A DNA stretch of 64,000 nt from Bacillota bacterium (GCA_023460995.1 JAEWOE010000002.1:62001-126000), one strand, 5' to 3'. Shown: positions 42,184-51,512, counted from the stretch's first letter. Notes: generated by a model not told the origin, from the letters alone. Numbers and translations: made by a program.

Positions 42184-42936
42184 ATGAAATTTAAAAACGG
42201 AAAGAAATTTTTAATGGTTTTATGTGCAGCTTTTATTCTAACGGGATGTGCTTCAAAAGATTTGAAAAATGCATATAATAAAATGAGTGTTGGGGATGGG
42301 AAGGACCAAATAAACGGTTATTCATTAAGTATTAGACTATTTGGTTTATATAACGATGAAAAGGTTAATCAATCAATAAGAATTCAAAATTATTTAGGTG
42401 ATAATTATAAAGTAGTTGATTCAAGTAATGAAGAAATTACATATTATGTAGTTGATGGTAAGAAATTTAAATCAGTTGCTAAGGAAGCAAAAAATGTTGA
42501 TGATGATTATAACACAAATGGATTTCAAACAGGTTTTGATACTACTAAAACAGTTACTACTTATGAAGAAACTGATGATGTACCATTTGTTGATACTGAT
42601 TTATACTTAACTAGTTTAAAATCAGCCAAAAAAATAAGTGATTCTTCAGAAGAAAAAATAGGTGATTTATCATATACTACTTATGAATATACAGTAGCTA
42701 AAAAGACAATGGTTAAGATTTTAACTGGATCTGTTTTAAAAGATATAGAATTTAAAACTGATATTCCAGCAAAAGTATGGATTGATAGTGATGGATATGT
42801 ATATAAAATAGAATATGATTTAGCAAAAGGTATAGAATCTGAAAGTACTTTATCTTTGAATGTTTACTATAATGCTGTTAATAATTCAAATGAGATTAGT
42901 ATTGATGAAGTAAATTTACAAAATAGTGATAAATAA
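42184..42936 (+). CDS. Lipoprotein, 250 aa, unknown function
   Basis: Lipobox LTGC after a hydrophobic signal (residues about 7-21; acylated Cys at about 22). The mature protein is beta-rich with DGKDQINGYSLSIRLFG, YYVVDGKKF and VWIDSDGYVYKIEYDLAKG, resembling outer-surface fatty-acid or carrier lipoprotein folds (LolA-like) only in the most general way. No family recognised. GGGAGGG precedes the ATG. Its promoter block is nearly identical to that of the prepilin-like gene downstream, suggesting joint control. Confidence 0.8.
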   Translation: MKFKNGKKFLMVLCAAFILTGCASKDLKNAYNKMSVGDGKDQINGYSLSIRLFGLYNDEKVNQSIRIQNYLGDNYKVVDSSNEEITYYVVDGKKFKSVAKEAKNVDDDYNTNGFQTGFDTTKTVTTYEETDDVPFVDTDLYLTSLKSAKKISDSSEEKIGDLSYTTYEYTVAKKTMVKILTGSVLKDIEFKTDIPAKVWIDSDGYVYKIEYDLAKGIESESTLSLNVYYNAVNNSNEISIDEVNLQNSDK

Positions 42937-42962
42937 AATTGTATGAAAATACAATTTTTTTG
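42935..42962 (+). terminator. Rho-independent terminator
   Basis: AAAATTGTAT, loop GAAA, ATACAATTTT with a T-run. Confidence 0.9.
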
Positions 42963-42978
42963 TTTAATACGACAAATA

Positions 42979-43005
42979 TTGACTATTTTTTCTATTTGTT
43001 ATATC
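42979..43005 (+). promoter_or_regulatory. Prepilin-like gene promoter, element shared with 42125
   Basis: TTGACT (42979-42984) and a T-rich spacer. Either TATATC at 15 bases (as at 42146) or TATCCT (43002-43007) at 17 bases may be the -10. Confidence 0.5.
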
Positions 43006-43036
43006 CTAAATATAGATTAGAATAGTAGGTATAAAT

Positions 43037-44725
43037 ATGAAAAATAAAATAGGTTTTACATTAATTGAATTACTTGCAATTATAGTTTTAATTGGTTTGA
43101 TAGCGTTAGTTATAACTCCAAAAATAAAAGAAACTTTAACTAAACAAGAGATGAAATCGTTTGAAACAGGTGTTGAAGGAATAATAAAAGCAGTAAAACA
43201 AGATATTGTTAATAATTCTAGCTTTAATTCATCAACTTCTAACTATAGAGCATACTCTTATGGTGCAGATGGATTATATTTAACTGTCTCAGGAAATCAA
43301 GCGGTTGAATCTAGTGTAAGTATATCAGGTAATATAAAAAATGGTTTTGGCACAGTAATTGCCACAAATAATTCTGATATTATTTTGGCTGTACATGACG
43401 ATAAATTTTGTGCTAAAAAAAGTGCTGATGATACAAATATTACAGTTGAAGAGTATACAGGGAGTTGCATAAATGACGAAATTAGTATTCCTGAAGTAAC
43501 TTCATGTTATATTTATGATACTAACCCAGATGATACACTAACTATAACTGGATATAAATATGAGGATAGTACATGTTCAAAGGATCTAATCATTCCTAAT
43601 AAAATTAATGGTAAAAAGGTATCGAAAATTGCGAATTTTGCTTTTGTTGATGCTGAAGTTATATTAGCTAGTTATATAGACTATGATGCTGAAGGAAATG
43701 AACATTGGTATGACGAATTTTTAGACAATATTCCTGATGGTAAAGATATTGTTTGGTTTGAGACTACGAATTTAGCTAATATTAATAGTAAATATTGTTA
43801 TACTGATATGGATGAAGAAAATGAAGCTGATGTTGGATTAAGTTATATTCATACTGAAGGTGATGGATATTATGGTTGTGAATATGATTTTGCCCAGTTA
43901 GGTGATTTAGGAAAAAATAATTACAATATTCAAAGTATTGATTTTTCTCATGCTACGGAGTTAACAGAGATACCTTTAGGTCTTGCTTTTAGTTCAACTA
44001 TTTCTTCTATAAATATAGGTAGTTATATTTATAGCGTTAATTCCTTTGCTTTTGCAGATAATTTCATATCAAGTTTATCTATTCCAGCCAATATAACTTC
44101 AATAGGTACTTTTGCATTTTATGAAAATAATATTAATAGTTTAGATCTATCTTTGGCAACTTCCTTAAAAGATATAAAGGCCGGAGTTTTTGCTGGAAAT
44201 ATGTTAAATAACTTAACCATAAAAAATTTAAATAATTTAGAAAGCATATCTGGTGGTGAATGGGGATCATTTGAAGAAAATTTTCTAACATCAGTTACGC
44301 TTGAAAACTTGCCCAATTTAACTAATATTGGTCAGTTTGGTGACTCATACGGACCATTTAATTATAATTCTATAACTTCGCTAACTCTTTCTAACTTACC
44401 TAATTTAACTACAATTGGTGCATGGGCATTTTATGATAATAAAATAGCTAGTTTGAACCTAGTAAATTCTCTTACTTCAATTGGGGAAGGCGCGTTTGCC
44501 GCCAATAATTTAACTAGTGTTACTATTCCATCTAATGTTACTGTAATCGATGATAAAGCTTTTGCTAAGTGTGGTTGTGGTGAAGGCTCAGATAATGCTG
44601 ATTTAGTTGCAATTCAAAATAAAACAGGAAGAAGTTTTGACTGGTCAAAAATTATAGGAGTTGGTAGTACAGCTACATGTTCATTTATAACTGGAACATG
44701 CAGTACTGTAAATATAACTGGATAA
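43037..44725 (+). CDS. Prepilin-like protein with BspA-type leucine-rich repeats
   Basis: 562 aa. Starts MKNKIGFTLIELLAIIVLIG, a type IV prepilin signal: cleavage after G6, F7 mature start, E11 as the conserved Glu5, then a helical spine to about residue 50. Residues about 60-160 form a pilin-like globular part. From about 165 there are Cys-containing stretches, and from about 290 LRR_5/BspA-type repeats (LTSIGEGAFAANNLTSVTIPSNVTVIDDKAF). Such repeats bind host proteins or mediate adhesion in BspA. No type IV pilus assembly gene lies nearby; the Tad locus at 61805 uses a different pilin class. Display through a pseudopilin is inferred. Confidence 0.85.
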   Translation: MKNKIGFTLIELLAIIVLIGLIALVITPKIKETLTKQEMKSFETGVEGIIKAVKQDIVNNSSFNSSTSNYRAYSYGADGLYLTVSGNQAVESSVSISGNIKNGFGTVIATNNSDIILAVHDDKFCAKKSADDTNITVEEYTGSCINDEISIPEVTSCYIYDTNPDDTLTITGYKYEDSTCSKDLIIPNKINGKKVSKIANFAFVDAEVILASYIDYDAEGNEHWYDEFLDNIPDGKDIVWFETTNLANINSKYCYTDMDEENEADVGLSYIHTEGDGYYGCEYDFAQLGDLGKNNYNIQSIDFSHATELTEIPLGLAFSSTISSINIGSYIYSVNSFAFADNFISSLSIPANITSIGTFAFYENNINSLDLSLATSLKDIKAGVFAGNMLNNLTIKNLNNLESISGGEWGSFEENFLTSVTLENLPNLTNIGQFGDSYGPFNYNSITSLTLSNLPNLTTIGAWAFYDNKIASLNLVNSLTSIGEGAFAANNLTSVTIPSNVTVIDDKAFAKCGCGEGSDNADLVAIQNKTGRSFDWSKIIGVGSTATCSFITGTCSTVNITG

Positions 44726-44749
44726 TAAAAAAAGAAGAAATTATTCTTC
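44726..44749 (-). terminator. Minus-strand terminator for the IMPACT gene
   Basis: On the minus strand GAAGAA, loop TAAT, TTCTTC followed by seven T (44733-44726). The stop codon of the gene lies in the stem. Confidence 0.75.
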
Positions 44750-45331
44750 AATTAATATATCATTAGAAATATTAAATTCTATACAGTTAGAATTTAGTAT
44801 TTCTTTTATTTTAGCCAGTTTTTCATTATTTATATCAAAAGAATATTTTATGTTTTGATCATATGTTTTATCCTTGATTTGAACATCTTTTAGTGTATTA
44901 TCAATTAATTTTATTTTTTCATAATTAAAAACTATTGTAACTGTTTTACCACTTACTATCTTCTTAATTTTGGTTATTTTTATACATTCAGAAGCACTTT
45001 TTGAATAAGCTCTAACTAGACCACCAGCACCTAATTTAATTCCACCAAAATATCTAATAACAATACATAATACATAATTTAAGTTATTATTTTCTAGTAC
45101 GTTAAGTATCGGTAATCCAGCTGTACCACTAGGTTCACCATCATCACTAAATCTTTTTATATTATTTATTATATAACTATAGCAGTAGTGAGTAGCGTAT
45201 TTGTATTCATGTTTTATGCTATCTAAGTATGTATATATATCATCTTCGTTATATATTTTTTTATATACACATATAAATTTTGATTTGCTTATTATTATTT
45301 CATTTTTAATATTTTCACTTATAGTGTACAT
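44741..45331 (-). CDS. IMPACT/YigZ family protein
   Basis: 196 aa. N-terminal UPF0029 core: SKFICVYKKI, ATHYCYSYIIN, RFSDDGEPSGTAGLPIL (diagnostic) and VIRYFGGIKLGAGGLVRAY, then a ferredoxin-like C-terminal domain. In bacteria the function is uncertain. ATG follows AGGTGAT. Divergent from the next gene, with overlapping promoters. Confidence 0.93.
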   Translation of the reverse strand: MYTISENIKNEIIISKSKFICVYKKIYNEDDIYTYLDSIKHEYKYATHYCYSYIINNIKRFSDDGEPSGTAGLPILNVLENNNLNYVLCIVIRYFGGIKLGAGGLVRAYSKSASECIKITKIKKIVSGKTVTIVFNYEKIKLIDNTLKDVQIKDKTYDQNIKYSFDINNEKLAKIKEILNSNCIEFNISNDILIEE

Positions 45332-45347
45332 AAAATCACCTAAGTAG

Positions 45348-45392
45348 ATTATACATTATTAATATTTGAAAAACAAATAGATATGATATAAT
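45348..45392. promoter_or_regulatory. Overlapping divergent promoters
   Basis: Minus strand: TTGTTT (45376-45371), 17-base spacer, TATAAT (45353-45348). Plus strand: TATAAT at 45387-45392 with TTGAAA (45366-45371) at 15 bases. The -35 regions overlap, so firing may be mutually exclusive. Confidence 0.65.
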
Positions 45393-45408
45393 ATCCCTAG
45401 GTGATATC

Positions 45409-46023
45409 ATGAAATATGGAATAAAAGGTTATGGAGATAATGAAGTAATAAAAAGTTTTAATGAAGCAAATAATAAAATTGAAGCCCTTATGTTAGATGG
45501 TAGTATTAAAACATATCCAATAGATTCTAAAGAAGATATCAAGAATAAGCAAAGAGAACAGTCTATAGATTTTTCTTCTAATTATGAGTCTTACACACTT
45601 AGTTTAATATTTAGTATGATGCTTATTGTATTAACTATTATTATAATTATAATGAGAGTTAGTATTATAGCTTTCGATGTTGCTATAAAGAATTTAGGAC
45701 TAATTGGTATATCCCCATGGCTACTAGGTATGTATGCTATTGGTAATCCAATAATTAAAGTATGTAATAAGAAGTTAGTTAAAATTTATAAACCCAAAAT
45801 TGAAAAAGCAGAAGAAAAAGGAAAACATGGTACATATTTAAAATATGAAAAGGAATATAAAAAAAGTGAAGTTAGTTTAAATAATATTGATAATTATTCA
45901 ATAGAAGAATTAATAGAAATTAAAGAAAAACTTTTGCAACTATCTAGTGAAATAGTAGTAGAGCAAAAAGATATAGAAAAACCAAAAGTTAAGGGATTAA
46001 CTAGTAATAACAAACTTCGCTGA
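45409..46023 (+). CDS. Unknown membrane protein, 204 aa
   Basis: Not recognised. Soluble N-terminus (about 1-62, with LMLDGSIKTYPIDS), two membrane helices at about 63-84 and 97-119, then an 85-residue charged, helical, Lys/Glu-rich tail (KIEKAEEKGKHGTYLKYEKEY). Start ATG 45409 after CTAGGTGAT, with a -10 element 17 bases before. Six-base gap to the uvrC ribosome binding site suggests co-transcription with uvrC. Confidence 0.72.
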   Translation: MKYGIKGYGDNEVIKSFNEANNKIEALMLDGSIKTYPIDSKEDIKNKQREQSIDFSSNYESYTLSLIFSMMLIVLTIIIIIMRVSIIAFDVAIKNLGLIGISPWLLGMYAIGNPIIKVCNKKLVKIYKPKIEKAEEKGKHGTYLKYEKEYKKSEVSLNNIDNYSIEELIEIKEKLLQLSSEIVVEQKDIEKPKVKGLTSNNKLR

Positions 46024-46037
46024 AAGAGGTGATTTAT

Positions 46038-47807
46038 ATGGATTATATTAAGAAGAAATTAGCACTTGTTCCAAATGAACCAGGATGCTATCAAATGAAA
46101 AATAAAGATGGAATAATAATATATGTAGGTAAAGCTAAAAAACTTAAGAATAGATTATCTTCATATTTTAGAGGTACACATACTGGCAAAACAGCTAAAC
46201 TTGTTAGTGAAATAGTCAACTTTGAATATATTGTGGTTGGTACTGAAACAGAGTCACTAGTATTAGAACTTAATTTAATTAAAAAATATGATCCAAAATA
46301 TAATATATTACTTCGTGATGACAAAACTTATCCATATATAGAATTAACTAATGAGAAAGTGCCTAAATTAGCAGTAGTTAGAAATGTTAATCGCAAGAGA
46401 AAAAATCAAACAAGATTATTTGGACCTTATCCAAATGTTACAGCGGCAAGATACACAGTTAATTTACTTAATAGAATATATCCTTTAAAAAAATGTAATA
46501 CTTTTCCTAAAAAACCATGTCTATATTATCATATAGGGCAGTGTTTAGGTTACTGTGCTATTGAGATACCTAGAGAACAAATAGTAGCCATGGAAAATGA
46601 GATACTTAGTTTCTTAAGAGGCAATGATGATATTGTTATAAAGAAACTCGAAAATGAAATGTATTTAGAAAGTAGTAAAATGAATTATGAAAAAGCAAAA
46701 GAGTTAAAGGAAATGCTTGATTATATTAAAGTTACTATGGCAAGACAAAAAGTAGAAATTAATGATGTAACTGATCGTGACATTTTTGGATATTATACAA
46801 ATAAAGGTTATATAAGTATAACCGTTTTATTCATTCGTGGTGGTAAAATACTTGAAAGGCATTCTAAAATAATGCCTATGATAGATGAAGTTGAAGAAGA
46901 ATTTAATAGATATATAGCTAAGTTTTATGAAAAAGATATTATTATGCCAAAAGAAATTTTAGGGCCTTCTATTACAGATTCAGAATTACTTGAGAATTAT
47001 TTAGAATTGCCTGTTAGAATACCTTTAAAGGGTACAAAGAAAAATTTAGTAGATATGGCAAGTGATAATGCTAAAGTTGTATTAAATGAAAAGTTTGAAC
47101 TTATTAAAAGAGATGAAGATAGAACTTCAAGTGCTAATGATGAACTTAAAAAGATACTAAATTTAGATACTCTAGATCGTATTGAGTTATTTGATAATTC
47201 TAATCTATTTGGTAGTTATAATGTTTCAGGTATGGTTGTATTTGTTGATGGTAAGCCTAGTAAAAACGATTATCGTAAATTTAAAATTAGTATTGATAAG
47301 AATGATGACTATGGAACGATGAGGGAAGTTATTTATCGTAGATATTATAGAGTTCTCGTAGATGACTTAAAGAAACCCGATTTAATTATTGTAGATGGTG
47401 GTTTAGGACAGATTAATATAGCTAGAAGTGTAGTTGATAGTCTAGGTCTTAATATCCCTGTAGTAGGGCTTAAAAAAGATAATAAGCATACAACTGAAAG
47501 TCTTCTTGCAAAAGATCCTATAATAGAAATTCCTATAGATAAAAAGAGTAATGTTTTCTATTATCTAGAAAGAATGCAAGATGAGGTTCATAATTTCACT
47601 ATTAATTATCATAAGCAGTTAAGAAGTAAAGGTTCACTTGAAAGTATACTTGATAGTATTGATGGTATTGGTACTAAAAGAAGAAATGAGCTATTAAAAA
47701 AATACAAAACAATAACCAAACTTAAAGAATTAACTAAAGTGCAGTTAGAAGAAATAATTCCTTCTAAAGTTGCTGAAAATTTAATAGAATTTTTAAATAA
47801 TTATTAA
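46038..47807 (+). CDS. uvrC: Excinuclease ABC subunit C
   Basis: 589 aa. ATG 46038 follows AGAGGTGAT; the GTG at 46029 lies in that site. GIY-YIG nuclease (about 10-90; GCYQMKNKDGIIIYVGKAKKLKNRL), UVR domain (about 195-230), UvrC RNase H-like catalytic half (FGSYNVSGMVVFVDGKPSK, DLIIVDGGLGQI) and C-terminal helix-hairpin-helix (IDGIGTKRRNELLKK). Makes the two incisions flanking a lesion. Confidence 0.96.
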   Translation: MDYIKKKLALVPNEPGCYQMKNKDGIIIYVGKAKKLKNRLSSYFRGTHTGKTAKLVSEIVNFEYIVVGTETESLVLELNLIKKYDPKYNILLRDDKTYPYIELTNEKVPKLAVVRNVNRKRKNQTRLFGPYPNVTAARYTVNLLNRIYPLKKCNTFPKKPCLYYHIGQCLGYCAIEIPREQIVAMENEILSFLRGNDDIVIKKLENEMYLESSKMNYEKAKELKEMLDYIKVTMARQKVEINDVTDRDIFGYYTNKGYISITVLFIRGGKILERHSKIMPMIDEVEEEFNRYIAKFYEKDIIMPKEILGPSITDSELLENYLELPVRIPLKGTKKNLVDMASDNAKVVLNEKFELIKRDEDRTSSANDELKKILNLDTLDRIELFDNSNLFGSYNVSGMVVFVDGKPSKNDYRKFKISIDKNDDYGTMREVIYRRYYRVLVDDLKKPDLIIVDGGLGQINIARSVVDSLGLNIPVVGLKKDNKHTTESLLAKDPIIEIPIDKKSNVFYYLERMQDEVHNFTINYHKQLRSKGSLESILDSIDGIGTKRRNELLKKYKTITKLKELTKVQLEEIIPSKVAENLIEFLNNY

Positions 47808-47836
47808 AAGAAGCAAAATGATAATGCTTCTTTTTC
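47806..47836 (+). terminator. Rho-independent terminator after uvrC
   Basis: AAAAGAAGCA (47806-47815) and TGCTTCTTTT (47825-47834) with a T-run. Confidence 0.88.
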
Positions 47837-47927
47837 CTTTAGAATATGTGAAAATATGAAAATTTCATTATTCGTTTGAATATAAACATTTTAAAATGGT
47901 ATACTGTTTTAATTTGGAGGTGTTTTA

Positions 47928-48398
47928 ATGAAAAGAATGAAAGAAATAAGTGCTGATCAAGTATTAAGTTTACTATTTATTAGTCTTGGCAGTGATGCTT
48001 TGATAAACTTTAAAGATATAGATAAGTTTTTTGACTTATTAAAAGAAATTAATGATAAATATAATTGTAATTGTAACTATTATTTTGGAATAAATATGCC
48101 TATGAATGGTAATTTTGATGAAACATTATTTGAGGAAATAAATAGTGGTGAAAATGAAGGTAAATTAAAATTAGTTAAAATAGATAGATCTAAAAGAAGT
48201 GAAATTATTAAAGAAAAAATGACTAAGCATATTATATCTTTAGCAGGAAAAGATAAGGAATTTATGAAAAGTATTAAATTAGCTATGAAGATTTATAATG
48301 AACAGTATAACCAAAACAAACCATATCTTATTAATTCACAGAAGAATAATAAAAATCCCTTTTTAGAAAAGATAAAAGGGCTAGTTAAAACTAAGTGA
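47928..48398 (+). CDS. Unknown protein, 156 aa
   Basis: Not recognised. GGAGGTG precedes the ATG. Helical, Lys/Asn-rich, no membrane segment. It has NCNCNYYFG (Cys pair near 46-48) and ends KGLVKTK. A -10-like TATACT about 35 bases upstream suggests its own promoter; mutL begins 29 bases downstream. Might be cytosolic and small-ligand or partner binding, but no evidence. Confidence 0.65.
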   Translation: MKRMKEISADQVLSLLFISLGSDALINFKDIDKFFDLLKEINDKYNCNCNYYFGINMPMNGNFDETLFEEINSGENEGKLKLVKIDRSKRSEIIKEKMTKHIISLAGKDKEFMKSIKLAMKIYNEQYNQNKPYLINSQKNNKNPFLEKIKGLVKTK

Positions 48399-48405
48399 AT
48401 CATGT

Positions 48406-48411
48406 TATAAT
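48406..48411 (+). promoter_or_regulatory. -10 element close to mutL
   Basis: TATAAT 16 bases before the mutL ATG, overlapping the end of the preceding region; TTAGGTGA follows after 5 bases. Confidence 0.45.
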
Positions 48412-48426
48412 TAGTTAGGTGATAAT

Positions 48427-50241
48427 ATGGCAAACATAAAAGTAATGGATGAAATACTAGCAAATAAAATAGCGGCAGGAGAAGTTGTTGAAAGATGCTC
48501 TTCTGTTGTAAAAGAATTAGTAGAAAATAGTATTGATGCTGGTTCTACGGAAATATTAGTTGAACTAGAAGATGCTGGTACTAAGATGATACGTGTAGTA
48601 GATAACGGTAAAGGGATGGATCAAACAGATGCTCTTTTAGCTTTCCAAAGACATGCTACTAGTAAATTATTATCAGAAGATGATTTATATCGTATAAATA
48701 CATTAGGTTTTAGAGGTGAAGCACTTCCTTCTATCGCCAGCGTTAGTGATATAATTTTAAAAACTTCTACTGGTGATGTTGGGACAATTGTTCATATTCA
48801 AGGTGGAAAATTGATAAGTAATGGTAATGGTGATGCAAGACGTGGAACTATTATGGCAGTTAATGACTTATTTTATAATACACCGGCAAGATTAAAACAC
48901 TTAAAAAGTTTATATAGTGAGCTTGCTAATGTATCTGAATATATGAATAAAATTGCTTTATCTCACCCAAATATAAAATTCACATTAACTAATAATGAAC
49001 AGGTCTTATTAGGAACAGATGGTAGAGGAGACTTGCTAAAAACTATTAAAGATATATATGGTCTTGAAGTAGTTAAAAAGATGTTTCCTATTAAGGCAGA
49101 AGATGATGATTATTTAGTAGAGGGTTATATAAGTTATCCTGAAATTAATAGATCAAGTAGAAATCATATGATTACTATAGTAAATGGTAGAGTAGTAAGA
49201 AATATGGACATAAATAGAATTATTAATGATAGTTATCATTCCTATAAACCAGATACTAGATATCCTATTGTAGTACTTGAAATAACAGTTGATCCTTCTT
49301 TAATAGATGTTAATATACATCCTACTAAAATGGATATTAAATTTAGTAAAATAGAAAATTTAATGGAATTAATAAGTACATCTATAAAAAATATACTTAG
49401 TAAAAAAAATCTAATTCCTCAAATAGAAGTAGAAAAAACAAAGGAAGAAGAATTTGACTTAGATACAATAAAATATGAAAAACCAAAGTATCAAGAGATG
49501 ACTTTAAATCTTACAAGAACTCAGGAAGAGGAAGAACCATATATTCTAATTAATGAAGATTTAATTGTAAAAGATTATTCCGATAAAACAAGTACCGAAG
49601 AGAAAGAGAAGCAAAAAGAAGTAAATGAAGACCATATAGATAGACTTCCAGAAATTTATCCTGTTGGTCTTGTCCATGGAACATATATTATCTGTCAAAA
49701 CGAGACAGGTATGTATATGATAGATCAACATGCTGCTAAAGAAAGAATTAATTATGAAAAATTCAAAAAAGAACTAGGTAATCCTAATTCTAATGAAATA
49801 ACTATGCTTTTCCCATTAACTATTGAGTTTACTAATAATGAATTTATTATTCTAAAAGAACATTTTGATTTATTAAAGAGTATAAATATTGATATAGAAG
49901 AATTTGGTTATAACTCAGTAGTTATAAAGGCTCATCCTACATGGCTTCCAAAAGGCTATGAAGAACAAGCTCTAAGAAAGATTATTGAAGTAGTTATTAC
50001 TACTGAAAAAGACTTTAATATAGAAAAATTTAATGAAAAGGCAGCAACTATGTTAAGTTGTAAAATGGCAATTAAAGCTAATATGAATTTAACTATGTTA
50101 GAAATGGAAAAACTAATTAATGATTTAAGAAAATGTGATAATCCATTTAACTGTCCTCATGGTAGGCCAACGACTATTTTCTATACCAACTATGATTTAG
50201 AGAAGTTATTTAAGCGTAGTGGTTTTGAATTACTAGATTAA
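48427..50241 (+). CDS. mutL: DNA mismatch repair protein MutL with endonuclease site
   Basis: 604 aa. N-terminal GHKL ATPase: LVENSIDAGS (Glu and Asn), VVDNGKGM, TLGFRGEAL and TPARLKHL. A variable Glu/Lys-rich linker spans about 330-410. C-terminal domain has QHAAKERINYEKF, SCKMAIKAN and CPHGRPT (the nicking endonuclease site of MutH-less bacteria). Start follows TTAGGTGAT. mutS is not beside it in this window. Confidence 0.96.
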   Translation: MANIKVMDEILANKIAAGEVVERCSSVVKELVENSIDAGSTEILVELEDAGTKMIRVVDNGKGMDQTDALLAFQRHATSKLLSEDDLYRINTLGFRGEALPSIASVSDIILKTSTGDVGTIVHIQGGKLISNGNGDARRGTIMAVNDLFYNTPARLKHLKSLYSELANVSEYMNKIALSHPNIKFTLTNNEQVLLGTDGRGDLLKTIKDIYGLEVVKKMFPIKAEDDDYLVEGYISYPEINRSSRNHMITIVNGRVVRNMDINRIINDSYHSYKPDTRYPIVVLEITVDPSLIDVNIHPTKMDIKFSKIENLMELISTSIKNILSKKNLIPQIEVEKTKEEEFDLDTIKYEKPKYQEMTLNLTRTQEEEEPYILINEDLIVKDYSDKTSTEEKEKQKEVNEDHIDRLPEIYPVGLVHGTYIICQNETGMYMIDQHAAKERINYEKFKKELGNPNSNEITMLFPLTIEFTNNEFIILKEHFDLLKSINIDIEEFGYNSVVIKAHPTWLPKGYEEQALRKIIEVVITTEKDFNIEKFNEKAATMLSCKMAIKANMNLTMLEMEKLINDLRKCDNPFNCPHGRPTTIFYTNYDLEKLFKRSGFELLD

Positions 50242-50252
50242 AATAATTAGAG

Positions 50253-50285
50253 AAAAGAGAATACTTTATTTGTATTCTCTTTTTG
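50253..50285. terminator. Bidirectional terminator
   Basis: AAAAGAGAATAC and GTATTCTCTTTT arms around TTTATTT between mutL and the convergent lipoprotein gene. Confidence 0.88.
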
Positions 50286-50912
50286 TTATTTATATTTATC
50301 TTTAAACTCTTTCTGTAATACTTTACAATCTATCAAACCACATTCATTTGTTGTATGTTTTTCAGTACAATTAGTATTATGTATTAGATAAGCAAGTACT
50401 AAATATGTATCTTGTAAACTTTCTTGTTCATTTAATGTAGATACTAAATTACCAAAATTTAATAACCATTCATCTTCATCCATACTTCTTGGTAATAATT
50501 GTTCAACTATCATGTTATTTAGCTCTTTCAAAAATACTTCTTTATTAATGCTAGAATTTAATAATTTTTGATAAGCATATGATGCTACAAATAATTCTTC
50601 ATCTGTTACAGCGTCGTCTGTAGCGTTTATTCTATCCATATTATCTAACATATATTCGGTTGTATTTTCAACAACAGCTTCTTTATCATCTAAACTATTA
50701 AGTAATTTATCACAATTACTTTCAGTAACAGGTGTTACCTCATTACTAATTATGCTTGTGTTACCAGAAGATGCTACAGATGCCTTTACAACAATACTAA
50801 TATCCTTATTATTACATATAGTGCATCCTGTAAATGTAGCACTTGTGATAACGATTAAACCAGTAGCTATAATTCTTTTAATAACTGTATTATTAATTGT
50901 TTTTACTTTCAT
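50286..50912 (-). CDS. Lipoprotein, 208 aa, unknown function
   Basis: Lipobox FTGC after a hydrophobic signal segment (residues about 13-29; acylated Cys at about 30). The mature part starts with a Ser/Thr/Val-rich stretch and is otherwise helical and acidic, with late Cys (TNCTEKHTTNECGLIDCKVL, four Cys). AGGAG precedes the ATG. Promoter seen on the minus strand at 50943-50971. No family recognised. Confidence 0.8.
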   Translation of the reverse strand: MKVKTINNTVIKRIIATGLIVITSATFTGCTICNNKDISIVVKASVASSGNTSIISNEVTPVTESNCDKLLNSLDDKEAVVENTTEYMLDNMDRINATDDAVTDEELFVASYAYQKLLNSSINKEVFLKELNNMIVEQLLPRSMDEDEWLLNFGNLVSTLNEQESLQDTYLVLAYLIHNTNCTEKHTTNECGLIDCKVLQKEFKDKYK

Positions 50913-50942
50913 TTTTCTCCTCTTATCTGTACAACTTGCTAT

Positions 50943-50971
50943 ATTATATATTTACTAATATAAATTGTCAA
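50943..50971 (-). promoter_or_regulatory. Promoter of the minus-strand lipoprotein gene
   Basis: On the minus strand TTGACA (50971-50966), 17-base spacer, TATAAT (50948-50943). Confidence 0.75.
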
Positions 50972-51050
50972 TTTGATAATTATTTATTATTTTATGATTA
51001 ATCGACAATTTTTTTAAAACTAGTATGAAATAATGTTAATAGGTGATTTT

Positions 51051-51512
51051 ATGAAAAAATACTTATTTCCAATTATTTCTTCGCTAGTAATAGGATATAT
51101 TTTAGCGAATTTGCTTTTTAAACAATATCAATATGATAAAAATATTAAAACTGTATTTAATAATGGAGTTACAATTTATTTTTTACAACAAGGTGTTTAT
51201 TCATCGATTGATAGTATGAAAGAAAATATGGGGAGCTTTAATTACTATATTTATAGTTTTGAAAATGATAAGTACTATGCTTATATAGGTATCACAAAAA
51301 GCAAGGATAACTTAACTAAATTAAAAGGATATTATGAAAGTAAAGGATATACTATTTATGTGAAAGAAGTAAGTGTTAATAATAATTCATTTATTACTAT
51401 ATTAGAGCAATATGATAATCTACTAGCTACTACTGATAATGAAGACACTATAAACGCTATTATGATGCAGGCTTTAGCTAAATATGAGGAGCTGATTACA
51501 AATGCCAGTTAA
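51051..51512 (+). CDS. SPOR-like membrane protein, 153 aa (spoIIB position)
   Basis: ATG 51051 follows AATAGGTGAT; the ATG at 51033 precedes that site. One N-terminal membrane helix (about 5-22), then a short spacer and a region YYIYSFENDKYYAYIGIT, NLTKLKGYYESKGYTIYVKEV that looks like a SPOR-type repeat (about 50-115), and a helical tail. In B. subtilis the gene before maf-radC is spoIIB, whose product binds septal peptidoglycan, so this may be its counterpart, although sequence similarity is not clear by eye. Overlaps radC by 11 bases. Confidence 0.65.
   Translation: MKKYLFPIISSLVIGYILANLLFKQYQYDKNIKTVFNNGVTIYFLQQGVYSSIDSMKENMGSFNYYIYSFENDKYYAYIGITKSKDNLTKLKGYYESKGYTIYVKEVSVNNNSFITILEQYDNLLATTDNEDTINAIMMQALAKYEELITNAS

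Noticed and set aside
51033..51051. Upstream ATG for the SPOR-like gene
   Set aside because: It lies before the AATAGGTGAT ribosome binding site, so ATG 51051 is the better start.
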